Source: Streptomyces sp. MUM 203J
Lineage (GTDB): Bacteria > Actinomycetota > Actinomycetes > Streptomycetales > Streptomycetaceae
Length of the DNA stretch: 64,000 nt
Direction: 5' to 3'
Assembly (NCBI RefSeq): GCF_022414595.1
Contig: NZ_JADWYO010000033.1
Location: forward strand, 1 to 64,000
Shown: positions 42,429 to 51,571 of the stretch, piece by piece
Numbering within the stretch: position 1 is the stretch's first letter
How the letters are laid out: every line of letters starts with the position of its first letter
Program-made: the position numbers and the translations under genes
The notes under the pieces: generated by a model
The model's input: the letters and a program-made list of their open reading frames with translations, nothing else
What the model was told of the DNA's origin: nothing
Database searches by the model: none

Positions 42429-43114
42429 GCGGGACGAAGGCGCAGGACGTGACCGTCGTCCATCTGATGCGGCACGGCGAGGTGCACAACCCGGACGGCA
42501 TCCTGTACGGGCGGCGCCCCGGCTACCACCTGTCGGAGCTGGGCCGCCGGATGGCCGACCGGGTCGCGGAGCACCTGGCGGGCCGGGACGTCACGTACGT
42601 CGTGGCGTCCCCGCTGGAGCGCGCGCAGGAGACGGCGGCGCCCGTCGCCAAGACGCACGGGCTGGACCTGGCGACCGACGAGCGGCTGATCGAAGCGGGC
42701 AACGTCTTCGAGGGCAAGGCCTTCGGCGTCGGCGACGGCGCGCTGCGCAAGCCCGGCAACTGGCGGCATCTGACGAACCCGTTCCGCCCGTCGTGGGGCG
42801 AGCCCTATGTGGACCAGGTCGTGCGGATGACGGCCGCCCTGGACGCGGCGAAGGACGCGGCGCGGGGGCACGAGGCGGTGTGTGTGAGCCACCAGCTGCC
42901 GATCTGGATCGTGCGGAGTTACGTCGAGCGGCGGCGGCTGTGGCACGACCCGCGGCGGCGGCAGTGCACGCTCGCGTCGCTGACCTCGTTCACGTACCAC
43001 GGCGACAAGATCGTGTCGGTGGGGTACAGCGAGCCCGCGCGGGATCTCGTGCCGCCGCATCTGCTGGCGGGCGCCAAGCCGGTGAAGGGGAAGTCGAAGG
43101 CGTTCGGCGCGTAG
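42425..43114 (+). CDS. Histidine phosphatase family protein
   Basis: A 229-residue phosphoglycerate-mutase-like phosphatase. VHLMRHGEVHNP holds the catalytic His, LYGRRPGYHLSELGRRMAD and SPLERAQETA follow in the usual order, and VCVSHQLPIWIV carries the second His. Substrate unknown. It is coupled to hemL by an ATGA overlap, an arrangement that I recall as conserved in Streptomyces (SCO4469-4470). It may clean up a phosphorylated metabolite near tetrapyrrole synthesis, but this is inference. Confidence 0.85.
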   Translation: MSGTKAQDVTVVHLMRHGEVHNPDGILYGRRPGYHLSELGRRMADRVAEHLAGRDVTYVVASPLERAQETAAPVAKTHGLDLATDERLIEAGNVFEGKAFGVGDGALRKPGNWRHLTNPFRPSWGEPYVDQVVRMTAALDAAKDAARGHEAVCVSHQLPIWIVRSYVERRRLWHDPRRRQCTLASLTSFTYHGDKIVSVGYSEPARDLVPPHLLAGAKPVKGKSKAFGA

Positions 43115-43266
43115 CTCCGCAGCAGGGAGGGGCTGTACCGCCCAGAACCGCCCATCGCGGGCGTAACCGTTGTGTCACATCGGGAACTTCTCCGCCCTTT
43201 GTCCGCATCTCTCCGGGTGCCGGTTCGGACCTGTGTCCGACACACGCCAGCGCGGATGGGGACGTT

Positions 43267-44514
43267 ATGCGCGAGATCAGCCGAAGGGCACTGCTCGGGG
43301 CGGGCATCGGGACCGCCGCAGCACTCGGAGTCAGCGGTTGCGGGTTCACCGGCGGCGGGAGCGGCGGCGGTGCGGGCGGGAGCAGGGGCGACGGCAAGGG
43401 CGGCGGCCCCGGCGGGAGCGCGAGTCCGTCGCCCCGGGCGCGGCTCATAGGCGACGGCTCCACGTCCGACACCGGGAAGCAGCCGAACCAGCCGGAGCGG
43501 CCCGTGCCGCTGGAGCCGGGCCAGACGCCGCCGCAGTTCGTGGTGTTCTCCTGGGACGGCGCGGGGGAGGTCGGGAACGGCCTCTTCCCGCGCTTCCTGG
43601 ACCTCGCCGAGGAGCACGGCGCCGCGATGACGTTCTTCCTCTCCGGGATATACCTGCTGCCGGAGTCGAAGAAGACCCTCTACCGCCCGCCGGGCAACGC
43701 CGTCGGCGCGTCCGACATCGGTTATCTGACCGACGGCCACATCAGGGACACGCTGACGAACGTCCGCCGTGCCTGGCTCGAAGGCCACGAGATAGGCACG
43801 CACTTCAACGGTCACTTCTGCGCCGGTTCCGGATCGGTCGGGAACTGGACGCCCGAGCAGTGGCGCGACGAGATCGACCAGGCGGTCCGGTTCGTCACGG
43901 AGTGGAAGACCAACACGGGATGGAAGGACGAGGATCCGCTTCCGTTCGACTACCGCAAGGAGCTGACCGGCGGCCGCACGCCCTGTCTGCTCGGCCAGGA
44001 CAACCTGCTGCCCACCGCGAAGCAGCTCGGCTGGCGCTATGACGCCTCGTCCCCCGGCGGCCGTCAGGTCTGGCCGGTGAAGCGCCGGGGCGTCTGGGAT
44101 CTCCCGCTCCAGGCCGTCCCGTTCCCGGGCCACTCCTTCGAGGTCCTGTCGATGGACTACAACATCCTCGCCAACCAGTCCAGGAACACCACCAAGGGCG
44201 TCCCCTCCCGCTATCCCGGCTGGCGGAAGCAGGCCACCGACGCGTATCTCGCCGGTTTCCGCCGCGCGTACGAGTCGAACCGTGCGCCGTTCTTCGTCGG
44301 AAACCACTTCGAGCAGTGGAACGGCGGCATATACATGGACGCCGTGGAGGAGGCGCTCAAGCACATGGCCGGGAAGAAGGACGTACGGATCGTCTCCTTC
44401 CGCCAGTTCGTCGACTGGCTCGACGCGCAGGACCCCGAGATCCTCGCGAAGCTGCGCGGCCTGGACGTCGGCCGGTCCCCGGCGGGCGGCTGGAACACCT
44501 ACCTGAGGGTCTGA
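43267..44514 (+). CDS. Exported lipoprotein, polysaccharide-deacetylase-like
   Basis: A 415-residue protein. The N terminus ISRRALLGAGIGTAAALG has a twin-arginine signal and ends in lipobox VSGC at about residue 24, so it should be a Tat-exported lipoprotein. A Gly-rich linker follows. The catalytic-like domain shows FVVFSWDGAGEVGNG, AMTFFLSGIYLLP, LEGHEIGTHFNGHFC and a late APFFVGNHFEQWNGG. This resembles the NodB/polysaccharide deacetylase barrel, with His pairs in expected places. The substrate, perhaps cell-wall or surface glycan, is unproven. ATG 43267 fits the signal peptide. Confidence 0.75.
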   Translation: MREISRRALLGAGIGTAAALGVSGCGFTGGGSGGGAGGSRGDGKGGGPGGSASPSPRARLIGDGSTSDTGKQPNQPERPVPLEPGQTPPQFVVFSWDGAGEVGNGLFPRFLDLAEEHGAAMTFFLSGIYLLPESKKTLYRPPGNAVGASDIGYLTDGHIRDTLTNVRRAWLEGHEIGTHFNGHFCAGSGSVGNWTPEQWRDEIDQAVRFVTEWKTNTGWKDEDPLPFDYRKELTGGRTPCLLGQDNLLPTAKQLGWRYDASSPGGRQVWPVKRRGVWDLPLQAVPFPGHSFEVLSMDYNILANQSRNTTKGVPSRYPGWRKQATDAYLAGFRRAYESNRAPFFVGNHFEQWNGGIYMDAVEEALKHMAGKKDVRIVSFRQFVDWLDAQDPEILAKLRGLDVGRSPAGGWNTYLRV

Positions 44515-44591
44515 CGGGGGCTGTTCACCCGTACGGGCGACCAGGCGGGGAATCCCGCGCGGGCGGTCCGGCAGGCGGACACGCTGCTCGT

Positions 44592-45098
44592 ATGGATGTG
44601 AAGGGTGAGACCGAGTGGCTGCCGCGCGAGGAGTGGGTCAGGACTCTGCCGCAGGTGATCGTGGCCTCCTGCGTCGTGACGCTGGACTCCGAGGGACGCC
44701 TGCTCCTCCTGCGGTACGGCCCCCGGCAGCCTGCCGGCGGGAGCTGGTGGCTGCCGGGCGGCATGCTGGACCACGGGGAGGACCCGTGGACGGCGGCCCG
44801 GCGGGAGATGCGTGAGGAGACGGGCGTCGAGCTGCCCGACAAGCCCCGTCTGCTCGGCACGGACCACCGCGCCGACGTGCTGGGGACCGGCCCGGTGATC
44901 GACTACTTCTTCCACGGCGGCACGCTCGCCGGGTCCCAGCGGGTACGGCTGAGCCCCGAGCACGACCGCCACGCCTTCCACCACCCGACGGAACTGCACG
45001 CCACGCCGCTGGCCGCGCACCTGTCGACCCTGACCGCGCTGCACACGGCCGCGCGGACCGGAACCACGGTCTACCTGTGCGAGGGCCGGCCGCTGTAG
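44592..45098 (+). CDS. NUDIX hydrolase
   Basis: A 168-residue hydrolase. The Nudix box is complete: G-x5-E-x7-REUxEExGU in GGMLDHGEDPWTAARREMREETGV. QVIVASCVVTLDSEGRLLLL is the leading strand pair, and WWLPGG precedes the box. It should cleave a nucleoside-diphosphate-linked compound at a Mg-dependent site. The substrate is unknown. ATG 44592 follows a weak site. It lies 77 bases after the lipoprotein gene, and the DNA downstream is decayed. Confidence 0.85.
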   Translation: MDVKGETEWLPREEWVRTLPQVIVASCVVTLDSEGRLLLLRYGPRQPAGGSWWLPGGMLDHGEDPWTAARREMREETGVELPDKPRLLGTDHRADVLGTGPVIDYFFHGGTLAGSQRVRLSPEHDRHAFHHPTELHATPLAAHLSTLTALHTAARTGTTVYLCEGRPL

Positions 45099-45137
45099 GT
45101 CTTGAACGCCGCCGAGCCCGGCGGCCCCGTCGGCTGC

Positions 45138-45420
45138 ATGGCTGAACTCGGACCGGACGCATGGCGACCTGCCCCGATCAGGACCGAGCGGCTCACACTG
45201 TTCGCCTCGCCGGAGGCGGGCGCCTTCATCGGCGGCCCGCGACCGCGCGCCGAGCCCGAACGGGCGGTGCCCGGGGAGCCCGGGCGCCGCCCCGGCCTGT
45301 CCGTGGCCGAACTCGGCGGCGCGATGACCGGCACGGTCACGCTCGACCGGCGCGGCGCGCCTCGCGGCGAAGCCGGAGTTCACCGAGGTGCGGCGGTTCG
45401 AGAAGTACTCGTCACCTGCG
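45138..45420 (+). pseudogene. Remnant of a GNAT acetyltransferase gene
   Basis: ATG 45138 opens a frame with APIRTERLTLFASPEAGAFI and VAELGGAMTGTVTLDRRG, the first and central strands of a GNAT protein. The acetyl-CoA loop is absent. A plausible C-terminal end, KPEFTEVRRFEKY, appears from 45370 in a different frame. At least one deletion and one frameshift have therefore inactivated the gene. Confidence 0.6.
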
Positions 45421-45859
45421 GTATCTGCGAACGCTCTTGTGCCGGTCGGCAACGGCGAATGCGGCCCATGAGCGGCCGTCCTGCAGCATGCGGCGAAGCA
45501 CGTTCTGGGGCATGGGGAACACAACTCGCCTATGGTTCCGGGCTGCGCGGTTGACCGGAGGGCCGTCCTGCCGGGAGCCCGAGCCCGCCGTTGCGGGAGC
45601 CGTGGAGAGAGCAGGTCCAGAGGTGCCGCCTGACGATGAACGACTGGATGTCCGGGTCATTCGGTGTCCCGTGGTGTGTCGGTCGTCGGAACCGTGAAAG
45701 GCAGATCTGATCGCGTGGTTGGCGGTGGCCGACCGGTGCCCGAACACGTTCAGGTCCTTGATTGGCATGCGCCCGGACAACCACAGGACTAGCCTGAAAT
45801 CGGGGATGTCGAGCCGCGGCGTGGTCGGGTTCGAAGCACCTGACGCCGGGAGGTTGGCG
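45421..45859. other. Intergenic region, no supported gene
   Basis: Open frames here have no recognizable domains or ribosome sites, and none keeps normal Streptomyces codon bias. A TAGCCT box near 45793-45798 could serve the small gene that begins at 45860. Confidence 0.4.
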
Positions 45860-46189
45860 ATGAGTACCAAGTCGGCCTGCGGGCCGGATCGTGACCCCGA
45901 GTTCTTCGGGGAACTCGACGAGCTGTTCGCCCGGTATCCCGAAGCCGCCGACAGATACGTGGTCGTCTGCCTGCGGCTGGAGACCGAGGTGCTGAAGATC
46001 GACTTCAGTAGGCAAGTAGGGGTCTCACGCGTCGATGGCGGTCGCATCGTCACGGAATTCCACGACCGAGACGAGCGAGACAGTCTTCCGGCCGACCGCC
46101 GCCGCCCCTGCTGTGCCTGGAAGCCCAGTGCGGGATGCATCACAGAGTGCGACGATGATCCCGTGTTCGAAGGACGCTCCAGCCGGTGA
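45860..46189 (+). CDS. Small Cys-rich-tailed protein of unknown function
   Basis: A 109-residue protein whose N-terminal two thirds look folded and protein-like: RDPEFFGELDELFARYPEAA, DRYVVVCLRLETEVLKIDF, VSRVDGGRIVTEFHDRD. The C-terminal part has cysteines (PCCAWKPSAGC, EC). GGGAGG six bases before ATG 45860 supports translation. I do not recognize the family. The codons include more A/T-ending ones (AGT, AGG, GTA, TCA) than the neighbours, suggesting recent acquisition or relaxed selection. It stands alone between decayed sequences. Confidence 0.55.
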   Translation: MSTKSACGPDRDPEFFGELDELFARYPEAADRYVVVCLRLETEVLKIDFSRQVGVSRVDGGRIVTEFHDRDERDSLPADRRRPCCAWKPSAGCITECDDDPVFEGRSSR

Positions 46190-46540
46190 AGATCATCCTC
46201 TGGGAGATGACCGCACACCTGACCACCCGCGCCGGGTAGTTGTCCCGCCGCACCCAGCCGCGCTCGTGGTCTACCCGATTCACGATCCCCTTGGCCCCGG
46301 CGGTGCTGCGGTCATGGCCGCGGCCGCGTTCGGTGGCCTCCACTGCGAGCGAGGTGGCTCCCGCTTCCCCGCAACCGGCGAGTGCGGCACGCGTCACGTC
46401 CTCGTCGGCCCCGCCCGCCAAGCCCGCTCGACGCATCGGGACGCCCGCGCTTAAGCCCCCCTGACAACGCACTTCAAGGGCCATTCGGGCACTCGGGGGG
46501 GCGGCCAAGATCCCCGAAAAGGGCATGCGAAACTTTTCAC
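46190..46540. other. Intergenic region, no supported gene
   Basis: Frames on both strands are open but show no domain or translation signal. It probably belongs to the same decayed stretch as 45.1-45.9 kb and ends in the resA promoter region. Confidence 0.4.
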
Positions 46541-47170
46541 ATGAGCCTCAGCCGTGCCCCCCGAGGGCTCCTGCTCACCGCCGGTGCCATGGTGGCCGCA
46601 CTCGCGCTGACCGCGTGTGGCGGCGACACGGGCAAGTCCGGTGGTGGCGGGGGTACCAACTTCGTCACCGGCGCCGGTGGCATCGACACGGTCGCCCTGG
46701 GCGACCGCACGGCACCCAGGAGCCTCGCCGGCGAGACGCTGGACGGCGAGAAGCTGGACGTGGCGGACCTCAAGGGCAAGGTCGTCGTCCTCAACGTCTG
46801 GGGCTCCTGGTGCGCGCCCTGCCGCGCCGAGGCGCCGCACTTCGCGAAGGTGTCGAAGGAGCTGAAGCCCAAGGGCGTCGAGTTCGTCGGGATCAACACC
46901 CGCGACCCCAAGAAGGCCAAGGCGGTCGCCTTCGAGGAGGACTACGGGATCACCTACCCGAGCCTGCACGACCCGATCGGCAAGATCGTCCTCAACGGCT
47001 TCCCCAAGGGCACGCTCATGCCGCAGGCCATCCCCTCCACGGTCGTCCTCGACCGGGAGGGCAAGATCGCCGCGCGGTCGCTGAAGGCGCTGACCGAGAA
47101 GGAACTGCGCGATCTCGTCCAGCCGCTGATAGACGAGAAGCCCGGTGACGCGAAGGCCTCGGGGAAGTAG
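46541..47170 (+). CDS. resA: ResA/TlpA-like thioredoxin lipoprotein
   Basis: A 209-residue membrane-anchored thiol reductase. The signal peptide ends in lipobox LTAC at residue 27. The thioredoxin fold begins after a Gly-rich linker, with the redox pair WCAPC (Cys91/Cys94) in VWGSWCAPCRAEAP and the cis-Pro in MPQAIPST. ResA reduces the disulfide of apocytochrome c so that heme can be attached. It opens the four-gene cytochrome c maturation operon, with ccdA starting four bases after its stop. Confidence 0.92.
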   Translation: MSLSRAPRGLLLTAGAMVAALALTACGGDTGKSGGGGGTNFVTGAGGIDTVALGDRTAPRSLAGETLDGEKLDVADLKGKVVVLNVWGSWCAPCRAEAPHFAKVSKELKPKGVEFVGINTRDPKKAKAVAFEEDYGITYPSLHDPIGKIVLNGFPKGTLMPQAIPSTVVLDREGKIAARSLKALTEKELRDLVQPLIDEKPGDAKASGK

Positions 47171-47173
47171 CCG

Positions 47174-47914
47174 ATGCAGAACGAGACGGTCCTGAGCGGG
47201 GCCCTCATGCTCGCGCTGCCCCTCGCCGTGCTCGGCGGGCTGGTGTCCTTCTTCTCCCCGTGCGTGCTGCCGCTCGTCCCGGGCTACCTCTCGTACGTCA
47301 CCGGAGTCACCGGCGCTGACCTGGCCGAGGCGCGCCGGGGGCGGATGACCGCCGGGGCCGTACTGTTCGTGCTCGGGTTCTCCGCCGTGTTCGTCTCCGG
47401 CGGCGCGCTGTTCGGCTACTCGGGGCAGAGCCTGCTCGAACACCGTGAGCTGCTCAACCGGATACTCGGTGTCTTCATGATCCTCATGGGGTTCTTCTTC
47501 ATGGGGTTCATGTCCTGGATGACCCGGCGTGAGTTCCGTTTCCACAAGCGTCCCGCCTCCGGGCTCGTCGGGGCCCCGCTGCTGGGCGTGCTGTTCGGGG
47601 TCGGCTGGACCCCGTGCATCGGGCCGACGCTCGCCTCCGTGACCTTCCTCGCGATGAACGAAGGCAGCGCCGGCCGCGGCGCGCTGCTCACCCTCGCGTA
47701 CTGTCTCGGGCTCGGTGTCCCGTTCATCGTCGCCGCCCTCGCGTTCCGCAAGGCGCTCGGGGCGTTCGGGTGGGTCAAGCGGCACTATGCGTGGGTGATG
47801 CGGATCGGCGGCGGCATGATGATCCTGACCGGGGTGCTCCTGCTGACAGGTGCCTGGGACTACCTCGTGCAGGAGATGCAGAGCTGGTCCGACGGCTTCA
47901 CCGTGGGGATCTGA
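47174..47914 (+). CDS. ccdA: Cytochrome c biogenesis protein CcdA
   Basis: A 246-residue membrane protein with six helices. It passes electrons from cytoplasmic thioredoxin to ResA. The two redox cysteines are in FFSPCVLPLVPGYLSYVTG (helix 1) and GWTPCIGPTLASV (helix 4), as in DsbD/CcdA. It lies three bases after resA and ten bases before resB, in a single operon. Confidence 0.94.
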   Translation: MQNETVLSGALMLALPLAVLGGLVSFFSPCVLPLVPGYLSYVTGVTGADLAEARRGRMTAGAVLFVLGFSAVFVSGGALFGYSGQSLLEHRELLNRILGVFMILMGFFFMGFMSWMTRREFRFHKRPASGLVGAPLLGVLFGVGWTPCIGPTLASVTFLAMNEGSAGRGALLTLAYCLGLGVPFIVAALAFRKALGAFGWVKRHYAWVMRIGGGMMILTGVLLLTGAWDYLVQEMQSWSDGFTVGI

Positions 47915-47924
47915 GGGCGGCGTG

Positions 47925-49619
47925 ATGAGTGATACCCGGCACAGGCCCGAGCTGGCCGAAGAGAACCTGTCCACGGCGCCGTCCGAAGAGCGCGCCGACA
48001 CCGTCAGCCTCCCCGCCCTCGGCGTCGTCGGCTGGATCCGGTGGTTCTGGCGGCAGCTCACCTCCATGCGGGTCGCCCTGATCCTGCTGTTCCTGCTCTC
48101 CCTCGCCGCCGTTCCCGGCTCCCTCATCCCGCAGAACAACGTCGACGACACCAAGGTCCGGGCCTTCATGGAGCGGCACGAGACGCTCGGGCCCCTCTAC
48201 GACAAGCTGCAGCTCTTCGACGTCTACAGCTCGGTGTGGTTCTCCGCGATCTACATCCTGCTGTTCGTCTCCCTCGTCGGCTGCATCCTGCCCCGCACCT
48301 GGCAGTTCACCGGCCAGCTCCGCAGCCGTCCGCCGGGCGCGCCCAAGCGGCTCACCCGCCTTCCCGCGTACGCCACCTGGCGCACCACCGCCACGCCCGA
48401 CGAGGCGCGGGAGGCCGCCCTCCGGATGCTGCGGAAGCGCCGGTTCCGCGCGCATGTCGCCGGAGACGCCGTCGCCGCCGAGAAGGGCTACCTGCGCGAG
48501 GCCGGGAACCTCCTCTTCCATGTCGCGCTCATCGTCATGCTGCTCGCCTTCGCCTCCGGACAGCTCTACCGCTCCGAGGGCGGCAAGCTGGTCGTCGAGG
48601 GCGAGGGCCACGGCTTCGCCAACACGCTGACCCAGTACGACGACTTCCGGTCCGGCAGCCTGTTCGGCGTGGAGGACCTGGAGCCGTTCAGCTTCGAACT
48701 CAAGAAGTTCACCGGTACCTACGAGCCCAGCGGCCCGCAGCGCGGCACCCCCCGCACGTTCGAGGCGGACATCACGTACGCGGAGGGCGACGGACCGGAG
48801 AAGAAGGCCGTCGTCCGGGTCAACGAGCCGCTGAAGGTCGGGGACTCCAAGGTCTACCTGATCTCGCACGGGTACGCCCCGGTCATCACCGTCCGGGACG
48901 CCCGCGGCAAGGTCGTCCTCAGCGAGCCCGTCCCGCTGCTGCCCATCGACGCCAACGTCACCTCCACCGGTGTCGTCAAGGTGATGGACGGCTACCGGAA
49001 CAAGGACGGGAAGAAGGAGCAGCTCGGCTTCCCCGCCTTCTTCGTGCCGACCTTCGCGGGCAAGGGCCAGGGTCAGATGTTCTCCGAGTTCCCGGGGCTG
49101 GTCTTCCCGGCGCTGAACCTGTCCGCGTACCACGGCGACCTGCGCGTCGACTCGGGTGTCCCGCAGAACGTGTACCAGCTCGACACCAGCAAGATGAAGC
49201 CGTACAAGGACGGGAGCGGCGACATCTTCAAGAAGACGCTGCTGCCGGGCGAGACCATGACGCTCCCGGACGGTCAGGGCTCGATCACCTTCGAGAAGGA
49301 GATCCGGGAGTGGGCCGGCTTCCAGATCTCCCAGCAGCCCGGCAACGGCTGGGCCCTCGTCGGCTCGGTCGCCGCCGTGCTCGGCCTGACCGGCTCGCTG
49401 TTCGTGCAGCGTCGCCGGGTGTGGGTCCGGGCCGCGGCGGGCGAGGACGGGGTGACCGTCGTGGAGCTGGCCGGGCTGGGGCGCAGCGAGTCCGCGAAGC
49501 TCCCCGAGGAACTGGCCGTGCTGGCCGCCGAACTCCATGACGTGGCGCCCAGCGCGCCGGAGACTGAGCCCGAACCTGATCCTGATCAGGCTGTTCCCGC
49601 CGAAGGGGCAAAGCAGTGA
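47925..49619 (+). CDS. resB: Cytochrome c biogenesis protein ResB
   Basis: A 564-residue protein of the system II heme-ligation complex. Helices are near the N terminus (VALILLFLLSLAAVPGSLIP and SVWFSAIYILLFVSLVGCIL), then after about residue 180 (NLLFHVALIVMLLAFASG), followed by a large extracytoplasmic domain and a last helix (WALVGSVAAVLGLTGSLFV). The C terminus is acidic and cytoplasmic. ResB works with CcsB to export heme and attach it to apocytochrome c. ATG 47925 or the adjacent GTG 47922 may start it. Confidence 0.94.
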   Translation: MSDTRHRPELAEENLSTAPSEERADTVSLPALGVVGWIRWFWRQLTSMRVALILLFLLSLAAVPGSLIPQNNVDDTKVRAFMERHETLGPLYDKLQLFDVYSSVWFSAIYILLFVSLVGCILPRTWQFTGQLRSRPPGAPKRLTRLPAYATWRTTATPDEAREAALRMLRKRRFRAHVAGDAVAAEKGYLREAGNLLFHVALIVMLLAFASGQLYRSEGGKLVVEGEGHGFANTLTQYDDFRSGSLFGVEDLEPFSFELKKFTGTYEPSGPQRGTPRTFEADITYAEGDGPEKKAVVRVNEPLKVGDSKVYLISHGYAPVITVRDARGKVVLSEPVPLLPIDANVTSTGVVKVMDGYRNKDGKKEQLGFPAFFVPTFAGKGQGQMFSEFPGLVFPALNLSAYHGDLRVDSGVPQNVYQLDTSKMKPYKDGSGDIFKKTLLPGETMTLPDGQGSITFEKEIREWAGFQISQQPGNGWALVGSVAAVLGLTGSLFVQRRRVWVRAAAGEDGVTVVELAGLGRSESAKLPEELAVLAAELHDVAPSAPETEPEPDPDQAVPAEGAKQ

Positions 49620-50719
49620 CCGTCATCGCCGCCGCGACCAACGAGAATCTGGCGCACATCAGCAACGTCCTCGTCTACTCGGCCATGGCCGTCTACACGC
49701 TGGCGTTCCTGGCGCACATCACCGAGTGGGTGCTCGGCAGCCGCAGCAAGGTCGGCCGTACGGCCGCCGCGCTGACCCCGGCCGCCCAGGAGAAGGTCAC
49801 TGCCAGGAGCGCCGTGCCCGCCGTCCAGGTCCGTACCGAGGGCGGCGCCACCGCCGTCCTCGACCGGCCGAAGGTCGTCACCCGTTCCGCGGCCGGTGCC
49901 CGGGACGTCCCCGACGGCCCCGGTGCCGCGGGCGGCGACGAGCAGGGCGACCTGTACGGGCGGATCGCGGTCTCCCTCACCACGCTGGCCTTTCTGCTGG
50001 CGGCCGGTGCCGTGGTGGCCCGGGCGCTGTCGGTGCAGCGGGCGCCCTGGGGCAACATGTTCGAGTTCTCGCTGACGTTCTCCACGGTGGCCGTCGGCAC
50101 CTACCTCGGCTTCCTCTTCGCGAGGAAGAACATCCGCTGGCTCGGCCTGCCGCTGGTCACCACCGTCCTGCTCGACCTGGGCGTGGCCACCACCTGGCTG
50201 TACACCGAGAGCGACCAGCTGGTCCCGGCCCTGGACTCGTACTGGCTGTGGATCCACGTCTCCACCGCGATCTTCTGCGGTGCGGTCTTCTACATCGGCG
50301 CGGTCGCCACCGTCCTCTACCTCTTCAAGGACCGGTACGAGGCGAAGGCGGCCCGCGGTGAGAAGGCGGGGGCGTTCATGCGGTCCGTCATGGAGCGGCT
50401 GCCGTCGGCGGCGTCCTTCGACAAGCTGGCGTACCGGGTCAACGCGGCGGTGTTCCCGCTGTGGACGTTCACGATCATCGCGGGCGCGATCTGGGCCGGC
50501 GACGCCTGGGGCCGCTACTGGAACTGGGACCCGAAGGAGGTCTGGTCCTTCATCACCTGGGTCGCGTACGCCTGCTACCTGCACGCCCGCGCGACCGTCG
50601 GCTGGAAGGGCCGGAAGGCCGCGTACCTGGCGCTGGCGGCGTTCGGCTGCTGGCTGTTCAACTACTACGGCGTGAACATCTTCGTGAACGGTCTGCACTC
50701 GTACGCGGGCGTGGAGTGA
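49616..50719 (+). CDS. ccsB: Cytochrome c biogenesis protein CcsB/ResC
   Basis: A 367-residue heme-handling membrane protein. The tryptophan-rich WWD motif, AGDAWGRYWNWDPKEVWSFI, lies near residue 300 between conserved helices. An acidic/Pro-rich loop follows the first helix. It forms the heme channel and synthetase with ResB. The GTG overlaps the resB stop (GTGA), completing resA-ccdA-resB-ccsB. As hemes come from the pathway encoded elsewhere in the window, the two gene sets serve the same respiratory chain. Confidence 0.95.
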   Translation: MTVIAAATNENLAHISNVLVYSAMAVYTLAFLAHITEWVLGSRSKVGRTAAALTPAAQEKVTARSAVPAVQVRTEGGATAVLDRPKVVTRSAAGARDVPDGPGAAGGDEQGDLYGRIAVSLTTLAFLLAAGAVVARALSVQRAPWGNMFEFSLTFSTVAVGTYLGFLFARKNIRWLGLPLVTTVLLDLGVATTWLYTESDQLVPALDSYWLWIHVSTAIFCGAVFYIGAVATVLYLFKDRYEAKAARGEKAGAFMRSVMERLPSAASFDKLAYRVNAAVFPLWTFTIIAGAIWAGDAWGRYWNWDPKEVWSFITWVAYACYLHARATVGWKGRKAAYLALAAFGCWLFNYYGVNIFVNGLHSYAGVE

Positions 50720-50768
50720 GCCTCACTCCCGGGTAGCGGGGCCCGGGCCGCCGCGCGACGCTGGAGGC

Positions 50769-51188
50769 ATGGACGTCACCGCCGCCAGGAACGGAACGCA
50801 GCAGGTCGTACGGCATGTGGTGTCCCTGCCGCACCCGGAGGAGGACGTCTGGCCCGCCCTCGCCACCCGGCACGGCCTGCGGTCCTGGCTGGCCGCCGCC
50901 GAGCTGCTGGAGCCCCGGCTGGGCGGGGCGGTCGCGCTGCGCTGGCTGGACGACCCGGCGGGTGGTCCGGTGTCGGGGACGGTCACCGCGTGGGATGTGG
51001 AGCGGGTCGTCGAGTACACCCTGTCCGGCGGTGACCGGGTCCGGTTCCACCTGGAGCCGGGCGAGCACGGCGACCGCGCGGCCACCGTGCTGCGCCTGAC
51101 CCACACGTTCCGGGGCGCCGACGCCCTGCGCGAGGAGCGCGAGGCGGCCTGGGGAATCCGCTTCGACCGCCTGCGGGCCGTCCTCTGA
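50769..51188 (+). CDS. SRPBCC/AHSA1-like protein
   Basis: A 139-residue START-like fold: QVVRHVVSLPHPEEDVWPAL at the N terminus, VSGTVTAWDVERVVEYTLSG as central strands and AAWGIRFDRLRAVL as the C-terminal helix. Relatives include the AHSA1 co-chaperone-like group; the ligand is unknown. It starts 49 bases after ccsB and may be transcribed with that operon. Confidence 0.75.
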   Translation: MDVTAARNGTQQVVRHVVSLPHPEEDVWPALATRHGLRSWLAAAELLEPRLGGAVALRWLDDPAGGPVSGTVTAWDVERVVEYTLSGGDRVRFHLEPGEHGDRAATVLRLTHTFRGADALREEREAAWGIRFDRLRAVL

Positions 51189-51571
51189 GACTCCCCGCGC
51201 GCCTACGGCCGACGCGGCAGGCAGTCCTCGGCCGGGAGCTGCCCCTCCGGCCACGCCACCGCGGCACGTCCCGGGCGGCCCGCACCAGTTGCGCGGGTTG
51301 CCGTGGTTGTCCAGGCAGATCCGGCCGCTGGGACGACGGGGCGGCCCCGCCGGGTGTCGCGCCGGGTGAGGCCGGTGACACGCGTCGCAGGTCCTCCGCG
51401 AGCACGCACCGGTCCGCCACCTCCGCGCGCAGCGTCAGCGTGACAGGACACGTCCTGTCACATCCTCAGATGCAGGACGGCCAAGGGCGGCCGGTGTGTC
51501 GCGGAGAGTTTCGAACGGGTGGAGGGGTCGTCACCCGGCCGTGACGCGGGTCGTGTCCCGGGGCCGCCGCG
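51189..51571. other. Intergenic region, no supported gene
   Basis: No convincing gene. Minus-strand frames end in short, protein-like tails (for example RICLDNHGNPRNWCG) that could be relics of a small secreted protein. They lack a start and a signal peptide. Confidence 0.4.

Noticed and set aside
43141..43266. CGTAACCGTTGT as a BldN promoter before the Tat lipoprotein gene
   Set aside because: The two hexamers are adjacent, with no 16-17 base spacer.
45829..45845. GGGTTCGAAG as a tRNA T-arm
   Set aside because: No cloverleaf arms or acceptor stem can be formed around it. No tRNA gene was found in the window.
51203..51451. Minus-strand frame ending EGQLPAEDCLPRRP
   Set aside because: No signal peptide, ribosome site or domain. 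A second frame in the same place looks equally protein-like.
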